64,000 nt of DNA. Origin: Salegentibacter sp. Lineage in GTDB: Bacteria; Bacteroidota; Bacteroidia; Flavobacteriales; Flavobacteriaceae. A program made the position numbers and the translations under genes. The notes beneath the pieces are model-generated. The model saw nothing but the letters and a program-made list of their open reading frames with translations. It was not told where the DNA came from and made no database searches. The DNA lies in contig CP051246.1 in NCBI GenBank assembly GCA_017795085.1, forward strand, positions 1,738,514 through 1,802,513. The letters are read 5' to 3'. This document shows, piece after piece, positions 26,424 through 35,621 of the stretch (the first letter of the stretch is position 1; every line of letters begins with the position of its first letter).

Positions 26424-28844
26424 TTATGACTCCTTTCGACGGGTATTGTAAAAAATTCCTCCGGCAATAGCAAGAACCAAAATTATAGAACTTGCTAAAG
26501 CAATTCCACCACCGATATTTATCACTTCAGGCTCAAAACTGAAAGTAATTTCATGTTTTCCTGCAGGAATCTCAAGTCCCCTAAGTACATAATTTACCCG
26601 AAAATGTTCTACCGGTTTGCCGTCTATATAGACTTGCCAACCCGGTTGATAATACATTTCGGAAAATACAGCTACTTGTTCTGCAGAAGAATTATATTCA
26701 TATACCATTTTATTGGGCGAAGCACTATCTAAGCTTATTTCACCCTCCCCCGTCCATTTTTCTGAAGAGACTTCACCTGAAAATTTTTTATCAGCAATTG
26801 CAGTATTCTTTAAATTAACTTCTTCCAGGGTCAATAGTTCTTCATTGGCATTCTCCGCCCATTTCAGATTTTGAACCAACCAGGCATTTCCATAGGCGTT
26901 AGGGTTTTGTTGCGCCTGGGGACCGCTTTCTTCAGAGGATACAATAAAATATTTTACATTTAACATATTGAGGATTTCCATATTGTTTTTGGAAATGTAG
27001 AAATCGTACAACTCCTGCATCCTACCCGGCTTAGCTGCATGATAACCGCCAACACTTTTATGAAAATATGAAGTTCTTCCGGTATTAAAAGGATCTCCGC
27101 TTACATCAAAAACCCGGTAATGACTATCATCCTGAAGAATTTGCTTATCGGCAGTAGTTTTTTGAAAAGGTTTTTCCATTTGACGGGCGTTCACAAAATC
27201 GTCGTTATTTACATATCGTCGAGCCACGCCAACCAAATCAACTAAAATTAAAATGGCAAAACCTGCAATTACCCAGTTTCGATTGATTTTATTTTTGAGA
27301 AATGCCCAAACCAGCCCGGCACAAATAAGCACAAAAACCAATGAACGAATGGTATCCGAAGTAAAAACAGCTTTGCGGTCTTCTTTTAAGGCCCGCATAA
27401 AATCCATTCCCATTTGTTGGTTCATAGAGGCATCCGAACCTCCACTAAAATCAAATAAAACCGACTTAAATATAAGAAAAAGTAGGGCTAGGCCACCGGT
27501 TATTATAGTCGCCCACTTTAACGCATGTTTTTTAGCTGAAGTTTCAATTTTTGCTGAAAATAACCTGGAAATTCCCAATACAGCCATTGCTGGTACACAA
27601 AGTTCTATAATTACCTGAATGGAAGAAACTGCACGGAATTTATTATAAAGTGGAACATAGTTGATAAAAAATTCAGTTAAAAAACTAAAATTTTTCCCCC
27701 AGGAAAGCAATAAGGCTAAGATACTGCCTCCCACAATCCACCATTTTAACCTTCCGTGAATTAAGTACAAAGCAAAAATAAAAAAGAAAACAACCGTAGC
27801 ACCAATATAAGCAGGTGCTCCCACATAAGGTTGATCACCCCAGTAAGTAGGTGCGTTTTCAGCAAAATTTGCAGCTTGTGGCGCAGAAGCTCCCAACTTA
27901 ATAATCGCGTCGTAAATATTGGAATCTTTACCTAAATTTTCAGCATTAGAGCCTCCCATAAATCTTGGGATGAACAGGTTAAAAGATTCCATTTTACCAT
28001 AACTATATTGGGTAATATAATCAAAGTCAAGCCCGGCAGCAGGTTTATCCGAGCCATCGGGTTCTATTGTTAAACCAGTATCGCCCCGTGTACTAAATTC
28101 AGTATATTCCTGTGTGGCTAAAAGGTTAGTAGCATTAGCTCCAATTGCCACAATCACGGCAATTACCATGACCCCCAAAGCTTTAAAATAGTCAGGGATT
28201 TTATTTTTTTTGAACGCATCTATAAGATAGGCAATTCCTAAAATTAAGACCAGCAATAAAAGGTAATAGGTCATCTGAAAGTGATTGGCTCCAATTTCCA
28301 GTGCCATGGTAATAGCTAGCAAAACTCCACCCGCCCAAAATTTTTGGCGAAAAGTAAGAATAATACCGCCTAAAACCATTGGCATATAAGCAATAGCATG
28401 AGCTTTTGCATTATGGCCAACACCTAAAATGATAATTAAATAGGTAGAAAATCCGAAAGCCAGCGAACCGAGAAAAGCCAGTTTATAATCGACTTTCATA
28501 CAGAGCAAAAGAATGTAAAACCCTATAAAGTAAAGAAAAAGATAATCCGCCGGGCGTGGCAAAAACCGCAAAACCGAATCGAGTTTTTTTACATAATTAT
28601 GCGGATAATAAGCCCCGAGTTGGTAAGTGGGCATTCCGCCAAAAGCGGCATTGGTCCAGTAAGGTTCTTCACCCGTTTCAGCACGAAAATCCTTTTGTTC
28701 TTTAGCCATCCCGATATACTGGACAATATCACTCTGAAAAATCTTTTTCCCCTGCAGTACGGGACTAAAGTATAAAAGAGAAATAATAACAAAACCAATT
28801 AAAACGAGAATATGGGGAAGAAACTGCCTGTATTTAGCCATCAA
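26424..28844 (-). CDS. YfhO family membrane protein
   Basis: An 806-residue polytopic membrane protein with hydrophobic helices over most of the first 550 residues, an extracytoplasmic domain from about 560 to 770, and a last membrane helix near the C terminus. The motif FFSPVLQGKKIFQSDIVQYIGM at the N terminus and VYIDGKPVEHFRVNYVLRGLEIPAGKHEI near the end are YfhO signatures. YfhO members resemble GT-C glycosyltransferases that use lipid-linked sugars. It lies with a glycosyltransferase and flippase, consistent with glycan modification at the outer face of the inner membrane. Confidence 0.85.
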   Translation of the reverse strand: MMAKYRQFLPHILVLIGFVIISLLYFSPVLQGKKIFQSDIVQYIGMAKEQKDFRAETGEEPYWTNAAFGGMPTYQLGAYYPHNYVKKLDSVLRFLPRPADYLFLYFIGFYILLLCMKVDYKLAFLGSLAFGFSTYLIIILGVGHNAKAHAIAYMPMVLGGIILTFRQKFWAGGVLLAITMALEIGANHFQMTYYLLLLVLILGIAYLIDAFKKNKIPDYFKALGVMVIAVIVAIGANATNLLATQEYTEFSTRGDTGLTIEPDGSDKPAAGLDFDYITQYSYGKMESFNLFIPRFMGGSNAENLGKDSNIYDAIIKLGASAPQAANFAENAPTYWGDQPYVGAPAYIGATVVFFFIFALYLIHGRLKWWIVGGSILALLLSWGKNFSFLTEFFINYVPLYNKFRAVSSIQVIIELCVPAMAVLGISRLFSAKIETSAKKHALKWATIITGGLALLFLIFKSVLFDFSGGSDASMNQQMGMDFMRALKEDRKAVFTSDTIRSLVFVLICAGLVWAFLKNKINRNWVIAGFAILILVDLVGVARRYVNNDDFVNARQMEKPFQKTTADKQILQDDSHYRVFDVSGDPFNTGRTSYFHKSVGGYHAAKPGRMQELYDFYISKNNMEILNMLNVKYFIVSSEESGPQAQQNPNAYGNAWLVQNLKWAENANEELLTLEEVNLKNTAIADKKFSGEVSSEKWTGEGEISLDSASPNKMVYEYNSSAEQVAVFSEMYYQPGWQVYIDGKPVEHFRVNYVLRGLEIPAGKHEITFSFEPEVINIGGGIALASSIILVLAIAGGIFYNTRRKES

Positions 28845-28867
28845 AAAAGATTTTAATTGGCTCGAAA

Positions 28868-29152
28868 TTAATCAATTTCTTCGTAATCGATATATTCTCC
28901 TACATTTTTATTGGATTTTCGTTGGTTTTCCGGCTTTTTATCGATACTCACATCTCCTTCTTTTTTCTTTGATTGTTGAGTATTAAATCCCTGTGATTGT
29001 TGAAATTGCTGCTCAAAACGTTTACCGGCCTTTTTCATAAAATACTTTAAGATAAACGGCCCCAACCAACGCAAGAGAATTTTAAAACCAAAATATACCA
29101 GAAGTATAATTAAAATCGTTTGTAATATGGTTGCAAATGAAGCTTCTAACAT
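28868..29152 (-). CDS. DUF4834 family small membrane protein
   Basis: A small protein of 94 residues from the chosen ATG, with one membrane segment (about residues 10-27, TILIILLVYFGFKILLRWL) and a charged tail that ends EYIDYEEID. This matches DUF4834, common in Bacteroidota and often upstream of YfhO. Two ATG codons are possible (29161 and 29152). I chose 29152 because the promoter box ends only 5 nt before the first and 14 nt before the second, and MLEASF matches the family start. It heads the polysaccharide operon. Confidence 0.8.
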   Translation of the reverse strand: MLEASFATILQTILIILLVYFGFKILLRWLGPFILKYFMKKAGKRFEQQFQQSQGFNTQQSKKKEGDVSIDKKPENQRKSNKNVGEYIDYEEID

Positions 29153-29166
29153 GTAAATCATTTTTA

Positions 29167-29174
29167 CAAAAATA
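29167..29174 (-). promoter_or_regulatory. Bacteroidota-type promoter (-7 box) for the polysaccharide operon
   Basis: Minus-strand TATTTTTG matches TAnnTTTG and lies 14 nt before the chosen DUF4834 start. It diverges from the box at 29231-29238. Confidence 0.5.
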
Positions 29175-29230
29175 AAAATTAGTCGAGATAATCGAATAGA
29201 TCAAACCGCTAAAATATTGATAAATTCTAC

Positions 29231-29238
29231 TATATTTG
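29231..29238 (+). promoter_or_regulatory. Bacteroidota-type promoter (-7 box) for the outer-membrane transporter gene
   Basis: TATATTTG matches TAnnTTTG and ends 20 nt before the ATG at 29259. The upstream in-frame TTG start at 29217 would lie before this promoter and is therefore unlikely. Confidence 0.55.
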
Positions 29239-29258
29239 ATAACAAAAATGCTGCCCTT

Positions 29259-30212
29259 ATGCCCAATTTAAAGGTTTTTTTCTTCTTTTTTTGCTTTGGA
29301 ATTTTTCTTTCCCACGCCCAATACACCGAAACCATTAACACCAATCGCCCCGGAGAGTCTCAGGGAGCTTTTGCCGTAGGTGAAAATGTACTACAACTGG
29401 AAGCAGGTGGTTATATGGGGAATGACAACCATTCACTTTTAGAAACCGATACTGACATTATGGGTGCGAGCTATAGTTTACGTTATGGGCTTCTTACCGA
29501 AACCCTGGAACTTAACTTTTTTGGATCTTTTGAAGATCAGAGAGTTTTAGACCATCGTGGTAATCGTACAGAAGAATATAAAAGCAGTAATTTTAAACAA
29601 AATACTCTTGGCGCAAAACTACTGGTTTTTGATCCTTATAAAAATCTTCCGGAAAGAAAACCCAATTTATATAGCTGGAAAGAAAATCAACGCTTTAAAT
29701 GGCGAGAATTAATACCCGCAATTTCTATTTATGCCGGGGTTAACCTTATGTGGTGGGAAACCCCATATCGATATGAAAACGAAGCTAAATTCACTCCTAA
29801 GGCAGCTATTATCACACAAAATAACTGGGGGCCATGGGTGCTAGTTTTAAATTTTATAGGTGACAAGTTTACAGAAAAATATCCTACCTATTCTGGAGTC
29901 GCTACCCTAACCCATGCAGTCACGCCACGATTTGCCGTTTTTGGTGAATATCAAACCTATATTAGCGACTTATATTCTGATGATATTGCCCGAGCCGGGG
30001 CTGCTTATCTATTAGGCAAGAACCTTCAGGTAGATATTTCAGGCTTAATTAATTTTAAAGATACTCCCAGCCGCTGGCAGGTAGCCACAGGTGTTTCTTA
30101 CCGTTTGGATTATCACAAAAATGAAAAAGAAAAACAGCCTGAAAAAGTAGAAGATAAAAGTGATGACACTCAATTACGTTATGAAGAAGGAAAATTTATT
30201 AAAGATGAATAA
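29259..30212 (+). CDS. Outer-membrane transporter-like protein (phenol MetA pathway type)
   Basis: A 317-residue exported protein with a signal peptide (MPNLKVFFFFFCFGIFLSHA, then Q). The body is beta-rich with alternating amphipathic strands, starting ETINTNRPGESQG, the typical start of the phenol-degradation (MetA-type) outer-membrane transporter family, and it has a charged C-terminal tail. The substrate is unknown and the degradation-pathway name should not be taken as evidence of phenol use. The start is fixed by the promoter box at 29231-29238. Confidence 0.8.
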   Translation: MPNLKVFFFFFCFGIFLSHAQYTETINTNRPGESQGAFAVGENVLQLEAGGYMGNDNHSLLETDTDIMGASYSLRYGLLTETLELNFFGSFEDQRVLDHRGNRTEEYKSSNFKQNTLGAKLLVFDPYKNLPERKPNLYSWKENQRFKWRELIPAISIYAGVNLMWWETPYRYENEAKFTPKAAIITQNNWGPWVLVLNFIGDKFTEKYPTYSGVATLTHAVTPRFAVFGEYQTYISDLYSDDIARAGAAYLLGKNLQVDISGLINFKDTPSRWQVATGVSYRLDYHKNEKEKQPEKVEDKSDDTQLRYEEGKFIKDE

Positions 30213-30483
30213 GGCCCCTCTGTGATATTATGATATTAACTAAAAAGCTATTTCAAAATCATTGTAATTATAAGTAATTACCTCCTGCAAACAACAAAGT
30301 ATGTTTTGGAAAAACATTCGAGTCCCAGTATCCTAATCAGTCGGAACAAAGCATTTAGCCTTTTTAACGAACAGGACGACCATCAAGTAAAAGACAACCT
30401 TAATAGTATCGGGTTACTCATTTTCTTGAAATGGCACTATAATTTAATTTTGAAACAGCTTTGACTTTTTGTTAATAGTATAC
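30213..30483. other. Intergenic region with a 74-codon open frame lacking an ATG
   Basis: Between two convergent genes. One plus-strand frame (30240-30464) is free of stop codons for 74 codons and ends with TGA, but has no ATG; the only usual alternative start is a TTG in the middle. It could be a decayed gene fragment or chance. No hairpin terminator was recognised. Confidence 0.3.
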
Positions 30484-31746
30484 CTATTTCCCGGCCATTG
30501 CTGCTGAAACTGAAGCCGAAATTCTCTTATAAGTTCCATTTTCCAATCGTTCCCGTATGGCTGAAAAAGCATCTAAAGTTTCTTCAACATCCTGAAGTGT
30601 ATGTGAAGCCGTAGGAATCATACGTAATAAAATCAGGCCTTTTGGAATTACCGGATAAACTACGATAGAACAAAATACACCGTAATTTTCACGTAAATCT
30701 TTAACCAGTGCCATAGCCTCTGGGATACTTCCTTTTAAATAAACCGGTGTTACGCAGCTTTGTGTGGTTCCTATATCAAATCCGCGGTCTTTTAAACCAT
30801 TTTGAAGTGCGTTTACATTTTCCCAAAGTTTATTCTTTAATTCGGGCATAGTGCGCAACATTTCCAAACGTTTCAAAGCTCCAATTACCAACTGCATTTG
30901 CAGTGATTTGGCAAACATTTGGGAACGCAAATTATATTTTAGATAATCGATAATTTCTTTATCGGCAGCGATAAAAGCTCCTGTACTTGCCATAGCTTTT
31001 GCAAAAGTGGCAAAATAAACATCAATTTCGTCCTGTATTCCTTGTTCTTCTCCTGCTCCGGCACCTGTTTTTCCAAGTGTACCAAATCCGTGGGCATCAT
31101 CAACAAAAAGCCTGAAATTGTATTTCTTTTTTAGTTCAACAATTTCCTTGAGTTTTCCCTGTTCGCCACGCATTCCGAAAACCCCTTCTGAAATTAGCAA
31201 AATTCCGCCCCCGGTTTGCTCAGCGATTTTAGTAGCCCGCTGCAGGTTTTTTTCAATACTCTCCATATCGTTATGCTTGTAAGTAAAGCGCTGCCCTAAA
31301 TGAAGGCGCACCCCATCGATAATACAAGCGTGGGCATCAACATCATATACAATAACATCGGCCTTCGAAACCAGGGCATCAATAGTAGAAACCATTCCCT
31401 GATATCCAAAATTTAATAAATAAGCCGATTGTTTATGAACAAAGGAAGCCAATTCATCTTGCAAGCGTTCGTGTAAAGAAGTATGGCCACTCATCATACG
31501 GGCTCCCATAGGATAAGCCGAACCATATTCTGCAGCTGCTTCAGCATCTACTTTACGAACTTCAGGATTATTGGCAAGACCCAGGTAATCGTTCACACTC
31601 CAGGTGATAACATCTTTTCCCCTAAACTTCATCCGGTTAGAGATAGGTCCTTCTAATTTCGGAAACACAAAGTAACCTTCTGCCTGATCGGCCCATTTCC
31701 CCAGTGGCCCCTTGTCCTTATATATTTTATCGAATAAATCTTTCAT
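30484..31746 (-). CDS. Alpha-oxoamine synthase; candidate cysteate (or serine) C-fatty-acyltransferase
   Basis: A 420-residue PLP enzyme of the serine palmitoyltransferase / KBL / BioF family, which condenses an amino acid with an acyl-CoA or acyl-ACP and releases CO2. The PLP lysine is Lys250 (ATFAKAM), with VDDAHGFGTLG (215-225) and His139 (DVDAHAC). In Flavobacteriaceae close relatives act on cysteate to start capnine (sulfonolipid) synthesis; serine (sphingolipid) is the alternative in Bacteroides. The nearby cysteine-synthase-like gene favours cysteate. It has its own promoter, and a terminator separates it from that gene. Confidence 0.85.
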   Translation of the reverse strand: MKDLFDKIYKDKGPLGKWADQAEGYFVFPKLEGPISNRMKFRGKDVITWSVNDYLGLANNPEVRKVDAEAAAEYGSAYPMGARMMSGHTSLHERLQDELASFVHKQSAYLLNFGYQGMVSTIDALVSKADVIVYDVDAHACIIDGVRLHLGQRFTYKHNDMESIEKNLQRATKIAEQTGGGILLISEGVFGMRGEQGKLKEIVELKKKYNFRLFVDDAHGFGTLGKTGAGAGEEQGIQDEIDVYFATFAKAMASTGAFIAADKEIIDYLKYNLRSQMFAKSLQMQLVIGALKRLEMLRTMPELKNKLWENVNALQNGLKDRGFDIGTTQSCVTPVYLKGSIPEAMALVKDLRENYGVFCSIVVYPVIPKGLILLRMIPTASHTLQDVEETLDAFSAIRERLENGTYKRISASVSAAMAGK

Positions 31747-31766
31747 TGATGTTTTTTTAACGAGCG

Positions 31767-31774
31767 CAAAAATA
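31767..31774 (-). promoter_or_regulatory. Bacteroidota-type promoter for the alpha-oxoamine synthase gene
   Basis: Minus-strand TATTTTTG matches TAnnTTTG and ends 20 nt before the ATG; TTTG lies 21 nt upstream as a -33 element. Confidence 0.6.
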
Positions 31775-31821
31775 GTTAAAAAAGGCTCAATTCCACAAAG
31801 TATTTTGTTGCCGGCAAGCTA

Positions 31822-31859
31822 TTAAAAACAAAGGCATCCTGCAAAATTAGGATGCCTTT
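31822..31859 (-). terminator. Rho-independent terminator after the cysteine-synthase-like gene
   Basis: AAAGGCATCCT and AGGATGCCTTT form an 11-bp stem with an 8-nt loop. On the minus strand it is followed by GTTTTTA. It ends the upstream gene before the acyltransferase promoter. Confidence 0.8.
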
Positions 31860-31884
31860 ATATTTATGCTATGTATACAAGCAC

Positions 31885-32925
31885 TTATTTTATAAATTCT
31901 ATAGGTTGTACCTCAGCTTCATTTTTAGTATCAAAAAAGCCTTGTTCAGTCATCCAGTTATCGCTATAAATCTTACTCATATAACGGGAACCGTGATCGG
32001 GATATACTACTACTACCCTACTGTTTTCATCAAATTCACCTTCTTCAGCCAATTGCTTCAGCCCCTGCGTGGCAGCACCACTGGTATAACCTACCAACAA
32101 ACCTTCGGTCTTGGCAAGTTCTCTGGCGGTATGGGCACTTTCCTCATCGGTTACTTTTATAAACTTATCAATTACATCAAAATCGGTAGCGGTAGGAATC
32201 AAATTTTTTCCAAGCCCTTCAATACGATATGGATAAATCTCATCGGAATCAAACTCACGAGTTTCGTGATACTTTTTTAGAACCGAACCAAAAGCATCAA
32301 TTCCTATAATTTTTATATCAGGATTTTGCTCTTTTAAATATCTCGAAGTTCCGGAAATAGTTCCACCGGTACCGCTACAAGCCACAAGATGGGTGATTTT
32401 CCCTTCGGTTTGTTTCCAGATTTCAGGACCGGTAGCATTATAATGTGCTTCCATATTCAGATCATTAAAATACTGGTTGATGTACACCGAGCCTTTTATT
32501 TCCTGGTGCAACCTACGTGCCACCTGATAATAAGAGCGTGAATCATCGGCAGCAACGTGCGCAGGGCAAACATACACTTTAGCCCCCATAGTACGCAGCA
32601 TATCAATTTTATCCTGAGATGATTTAGAACTTACTGCTAGAATACATTCATAGCCTTTTATAATACTAACCATTGCAATACTAAAACCGGTATTTCCGGA
32701 AGTAGTTTCAATAATAGTATCGCCGGGTTTTAATAAACCTTTCTTTTCGGCTTCTTCGATTATGTATAGAGCTATACGGTCTTTTGTGGAGTGACCAGGA
32801 TTAAAAGCTTCTACTTTGGCAAAAAACTCGCCTTTAAATCCTTTCGTAATTTTTTTAAGTTGAATGAGTGGCGTATTACCTATTAATTGTAACACGTTAT
32901 CATAAACTTGCAATTCTTTTTTCAT
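31885..32925 (-). CDS. Cysteine synthase family PLP enzyme; candidate cysteate synthase
   Basis: A 346-residue fold-type II PLP enzyme. IGNTPLIQL (15-23), PLP-binding Lys48 in NPGHSTKDR, the TTSGNTG loop (74-80), SGTGGTISG and a C-terminal SGAA motif are clear. It belongs to the broad CysK/CBS-like family without the CBS regulatory domains. By position beside the acyltransferase, which in flavobacteria uses cysteate, a cysteate synthase (O-phosphoserine plus sulfite) is a good hypothesis; O-acetylserine sulfhydrylase or cystathionine beta-synthase activity is not excluded. A terminator separates it from the downstream acyltransferase gene. Confidence 0.85.
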   Translation of the reverse strand: MKKELQVYDNVLQLIGNTPLIQLKKITKGFKGEFFAKVEAFNPGHSTKDRIALYIIEEAEKKGLLKPGDTIIETTSGNTGFSIAMVSIIKGYECILAVSSKSSQDKIDMLRTMGAKVYVCPAHVAADDSRSYYQVARRLHQEIKGSVYINQYFNDLNMEAHYNATGPEIWKQTEGKITHLVACSGTGGTISGTSRYLKEQNPDIKIIGIDAFGSVLKKYHETREFDSDEIYPYRIEGLGKNLIPTATDFDVIDKFIKVTDEESAHTARELAKTEGLLVGYTSGAATQGLKQLAEEGEFDENSRVVVVYPDHGSRYMSKIYSDNWMTEQGFFDTKNEAEVQPIEFIK

Positions 32926-33018
32926 AAATAAAATCGCTTTACAAATTAGGGCTTTTGATCTTTCCTTATTGAAAAAATCGAGATTGCAAACCGCTCAAAG
33001 TTAAGGCAAATTTTTTAA

Positions 33019-35085
33019 TTATTCATTTATTCCTTCTAAATCTAATAAAAATGCATATTCTTCGGCCACTTCTTTTAAAGCTTCAAATCTTCCTGATGCA
33101 CCTCCGTGACCGGCTTCCATGTTGGTATGGAATAACAATTTGTTATTATCGGTCTTTAATTCGCGTAATTTTGCCACCCATTTTGCCGGTTCCCAATATT
33201 GTACCTGTGAATCGTGCAAACCGGTAGTTACCAACATATTCGGATAATCCTGAGCCTTTACATTATCATATGGCGAATACGAAAGCATATACTCATAATA
33301 ATCTTTGCTATTGGGATTTCCCCACTCATCGTATTCTCCTGTTGTGAGCGGAATACTATCGTCTAACATCGTAGTTACCACATCTACAAAAGGTACAGCG
33401 GCAATTACCCCGTTATAAAGTTCAGGAGCCATATTTACAATGGCGCCCATTAACATTCCTCCGGCAGAACCGCCCATAGCGTATAAATGTTTATTTGAAG
33501 TATAATTTTCAGCAATTAAATGCTTAGAAACATCTATATAATCGGTAAATGTATTTTTTTTCTGAAAAAGCTTGCCATCTTCATACCAGTTTCGTCCCAA
33601 ATATTCACCCCCGCGAATGTGAGCTATAGCATACACAAAACCTCTATCTAGCAGACTTAAACGCACAGTAGAAAAATAAGGATCAATTGTAGAACCGTAG
33701 GAACCATACGCGTATTGCAATACCGGATTTCCTCCGTTTCTTTTCATTCCTTTTTTATACACCAGAGAAACCGGAATTTCAGTACCATCCTCAGCCGGTG
33801 CCCAAATTCTTTCTGAAGCATAATTTTCTTTATCAAATTTTCCACCTAAAACTTCCTGCTCTTTTAACACCGACTTCTCACGGGTTTCCATATTAAAATC
33901 GATCACCGAGGTTGGTGTGGTTAACGAGTTATAAGTATATCGCAGGCTATTTGTGTTAAAAGAAGGGTTAATTGATGGGAAAACAGTATAGGTCTCATTG
34001 TCAAAAGGAATAAAATATTCTTCCCGGTTATCCCAGCGAATAATCCTGATTTGATTTAAACCGTTGGTACGCTCACTAACTACCAGATATTCCTTAAAAA
34101 TATCGATATCTTCCAGCAAGGTCTCTTCTCTATGCGGAATTACATCTTCCCAATTCTCTGCCGAAGTTTTTTCAACAGGGGTTTTCATTAATTTAAAATT
34201 GAATGCATCATCTTTATTGGTTAAAACATAAAAATGGCCTTCAAAATGGGAAATACTGTATTCAACTCCACGTTCCCGGAACTGAAAAACCCGAAATTCC
34301 CCTTCCGGATTATCGGCTTCCAGAATTCTATACTCTGTGGTTAATGTACTCCCCGAACCGATAATAATATATTTCCGGGATTTCGATTTATACACATACG
34401 TATTGTAAGTTTCGTCTTCTTCTTCAAAAATCAATTGATCTTCAGAAGCATCAGTTCCCAAAATATGCTTGTAAATTCGGTGCGAACGCAGGGTTTGTTC
34501 ATCCTTCTTAGTATAATAGAGCGTTTTATTATCATTGGCCCAGGTAGAACTTCCTGTAGTATTTTCTATTTCATCTTTTAAGATTTCACCGGTTTCCAGG
34601 TTTTTCACCCGAATGGTATATTTTCTGCGGCTTACCGTATCGGTTCCAAAAGCCACCAACTTGTTATCAGGACTAACATTTAATCCGCCAAGACTATAAT
34701 AATCATACCCCCTGGCCATTTCATTTACATCAAACATTATTTCTTCGGGGGCCTCACGGATTTCTTTTTTTCGAGAATAAACCGGATAATCTTTTCCGGT
34801 TTCAAAACGGGTTAAATACCAATAACCATTAAGTTTATAAGGAACCGATTTATCATCTTCCTTTATTCTCGATTTCATTTCCTCAAACAACTTTTCCTGA
34901 AACGCCTTAGTATGCGACGTCATTTTTTCATTATATTCATTTTCCTGATTGAGGTAATCAATAACATCGGGGTTCTCCCTATTGTTCATCCAGTAATAAT
35001 TATCTATTCTTTTATCGCCATGAATTTCAAGTTTTTCGGCTATTTTTTTTGCTTTTGGTGGTAAAATATTGTCTTTCAATTGCAT
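33019..35085 (-). CDS. ptrB: Oligopeptidase B-like S9 family serine peptidase
   Basis: A 688-residue prolyl oligopeptidase-family enzyme that cleaves short peptides, usually after basic residues. An N-terminal beta-propeller (about 70-405) precedes an alpha/beta-hydrolase domain (about 440-688). The nucleophile is Ser540 in MGGSAGGML; GLHDSQVQYWEPAKW contains the Asp and EAGHGGASGR the His. DNKLV and DNKTLY repeats fit propeller blades. No signal peptide is seen, so it is probably cytoplasmic. It diverges from ybaB, with a palindrome in the shared promoter region. Confidence 0.9.
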   Translation of the reverse strand: MQLKDNILPPKAKKIAEKLEIHGDKRIDNYYWMNNRENPDVIDYLNQENEYNEKMTSHTKAFQEKLFEEMKSRIKEDDKSVPYKLNGYWYLTRFETGKDYPVYSRKKEIREAPEEIMFDVNEMARGYDYYSLGGLNVSPDNKLVAFGTDTVSRRKYTIRVKNLETGEILKDEIENTTGSSTWANDNKTLYYTKKDEQTLRSHRIYKHILGTDASEDQLIFEEEDETYNTYVYKSKSRKYIIIGSGSTLTTEYRILEADNPEGEFRVFQFRERGVEYSISHFEGHFYVLTNKDDAFNFKLMKTPVEKTSAENWEDVIPHREETLLEDIDIFKEYLVVSERTNGLNQIRIIRWDNREEYFIPFDNETYTVFPSINPSFNTNSLRYTYNSLTTPTSVIDFNMETREKSVLKEQEVLGGKFDKENYASERIWAPAEDGTEIPVSLVYKKGMKRNGGNPVLQYAYGSYGSTIDPYFSTVRLSLLDRGFVYAIAHIRGGEYLGRNWYEDGKLFQKKNTFTDYIDVSKHLIAENYTSNKHLYAMGGSAGGMLMGAIVNMAPELYNGVIAAVPFVDVVTTMLDDSIPLTTGEYDEWGNPNSKDYYEYMLSYSPYDNVKAQDYPNMLVTTGLHDSQVQYWEPAKWVAKLRELKTDNNKLLFHTNMEAGHGGASGRFEALKEVAEEYAFLLDLEGINE

Positions 35086-35102
35086 ACTATTTTAAGCGGT
35101 GG

Positions 35103-35110
35103 CAAAGGTA
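35103..35110 (-). promoter_or_regulatory. Bacteroidota-type promoter (-7 box) for the oligopeptidase gene
   Basis: Minus-strand TACCTTTG matches TAnnTTTG and ends 17 nt before the ATG. No -33 element at normal spacing was found. Confidence 0.55.
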
Positions 35111-35131
35111 AGACTTCCAAATAGAATACAT

Positions 35132-35167
35132 AATAGTGTTTTCATAGAATAGTGTTGCAACACTATT
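35132..35167. promoter_or_regulatory. Candidate operator: direct half-site plus perfect 20-bp palindrome
   Basis: AATAGTGTTGCAACACTATT (35148-35167) is a perfect 20-bp palindrome with no spacer. A copy of its half-site, AATAGTGTT, starts at 35132, 16 bp away. It lies between the divergent -7 boxes of the oligopeptidase and ybaB genes, a good place for a dimeric repressor. No T-run follows it, so it is not a terminator. Confidence 0.5.
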
Positions 35168-35187
35168 TAGTTAAGACTGTAATTTAG

Positions 35188-35195
35188 TAAATTTG
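35188..35195 (+). promoter_or_regulatory. Bacteroidota-type promoter (-7 box) for ybaB
   Basis: TAAATTTG matches TAnnTTTG and ends 29 nt before the ATG at 35225; a weak TTTAG -33-like sequence is 17 nt upstream. Confidence 0.5.
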
Positions 35196-35224
35196 TAGGT
35201 TCATGTTTAAAAAATAAAATAGCT

Positions 35225-35548
35225 ATGTTTGGAGATATGATGGGTATGATGAATAAAATCAAAGAAACCCAGGAAAAAGTAAAAGAAACTAAAGAACGGC
35301 TTAAAACCGTGACTTTAGAAGAAAAATCAAGCGACGGACTTCTAAGGGTGGAAATTACGGCTGCCCGTGAAATTAAAAACATCAATATTGCCGATGAGTT
35401 ACTTGAAGACAAAGACCAGCTGGAAGATTACTTGGTACTTACTTTAAATAAAGCCATAGCCCGAGCTTCGGAAATTAACGAAACCGAACTAGCTGCGGTA
35501 GCTAAAGACGGAATGCCCGATATTCCCGGTTTAGATATGTTTAAATAG
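35225..35548 (+). CDS. ybaB: YbaB/EbfC family nucleoid-associated protein
   Basis: A 107-residue small DNA-binding protein of the YbaB family. The sequence has the family pattern: a Met-rich N-terminal helix ([26 protein letters not shown]), a central beta region ([19 protein letters not shown]), and a helix ([19 protein letters not shown]). It often sits with dnaX/recR, which are not here. It diverges from the oligopeptidase and ends at a strong bidirectional hairpin. Confidence 0.9.
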   Translation: MFGDMMGMMNKIKETQEKVKETKERLKTVTLEEKSSDGLLRVEITAAREIKNINIADELLEDKDQLEDYLVLTLNKAIARASEINETELAAVAKDGMPDIPGLDMFK

Positions 35549-35557
35549 AAAAAGTAT

Positions 35558-35590
35558 AAACCTCACAGGTTTTAAAAACCTGTGAGGTTT
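35558..35590. terminator. Bidirectional terminator with the CTCACAGGTTTT palindrome
   Basis: AAACCTCACAGGTTTT and AAAACCTGTGAGGTTT form a perfect 16-bp stem with one nt between, flanked by convergent ybaB and threonine aldolase genes. A related hairpin lies at 63869-63903. Confidence 0.8.
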
Positions 35591-35621
35591 ATTCAAAAAT
35601 TGTTTCCTAATCCACAAAAAA

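Noticed and set aside
29217..29258. TTG start extending the outer-membrane transporter
   Set aside because: It lies upstream of the promoter box; the ATG at 29259 gives a normal signal peptide.
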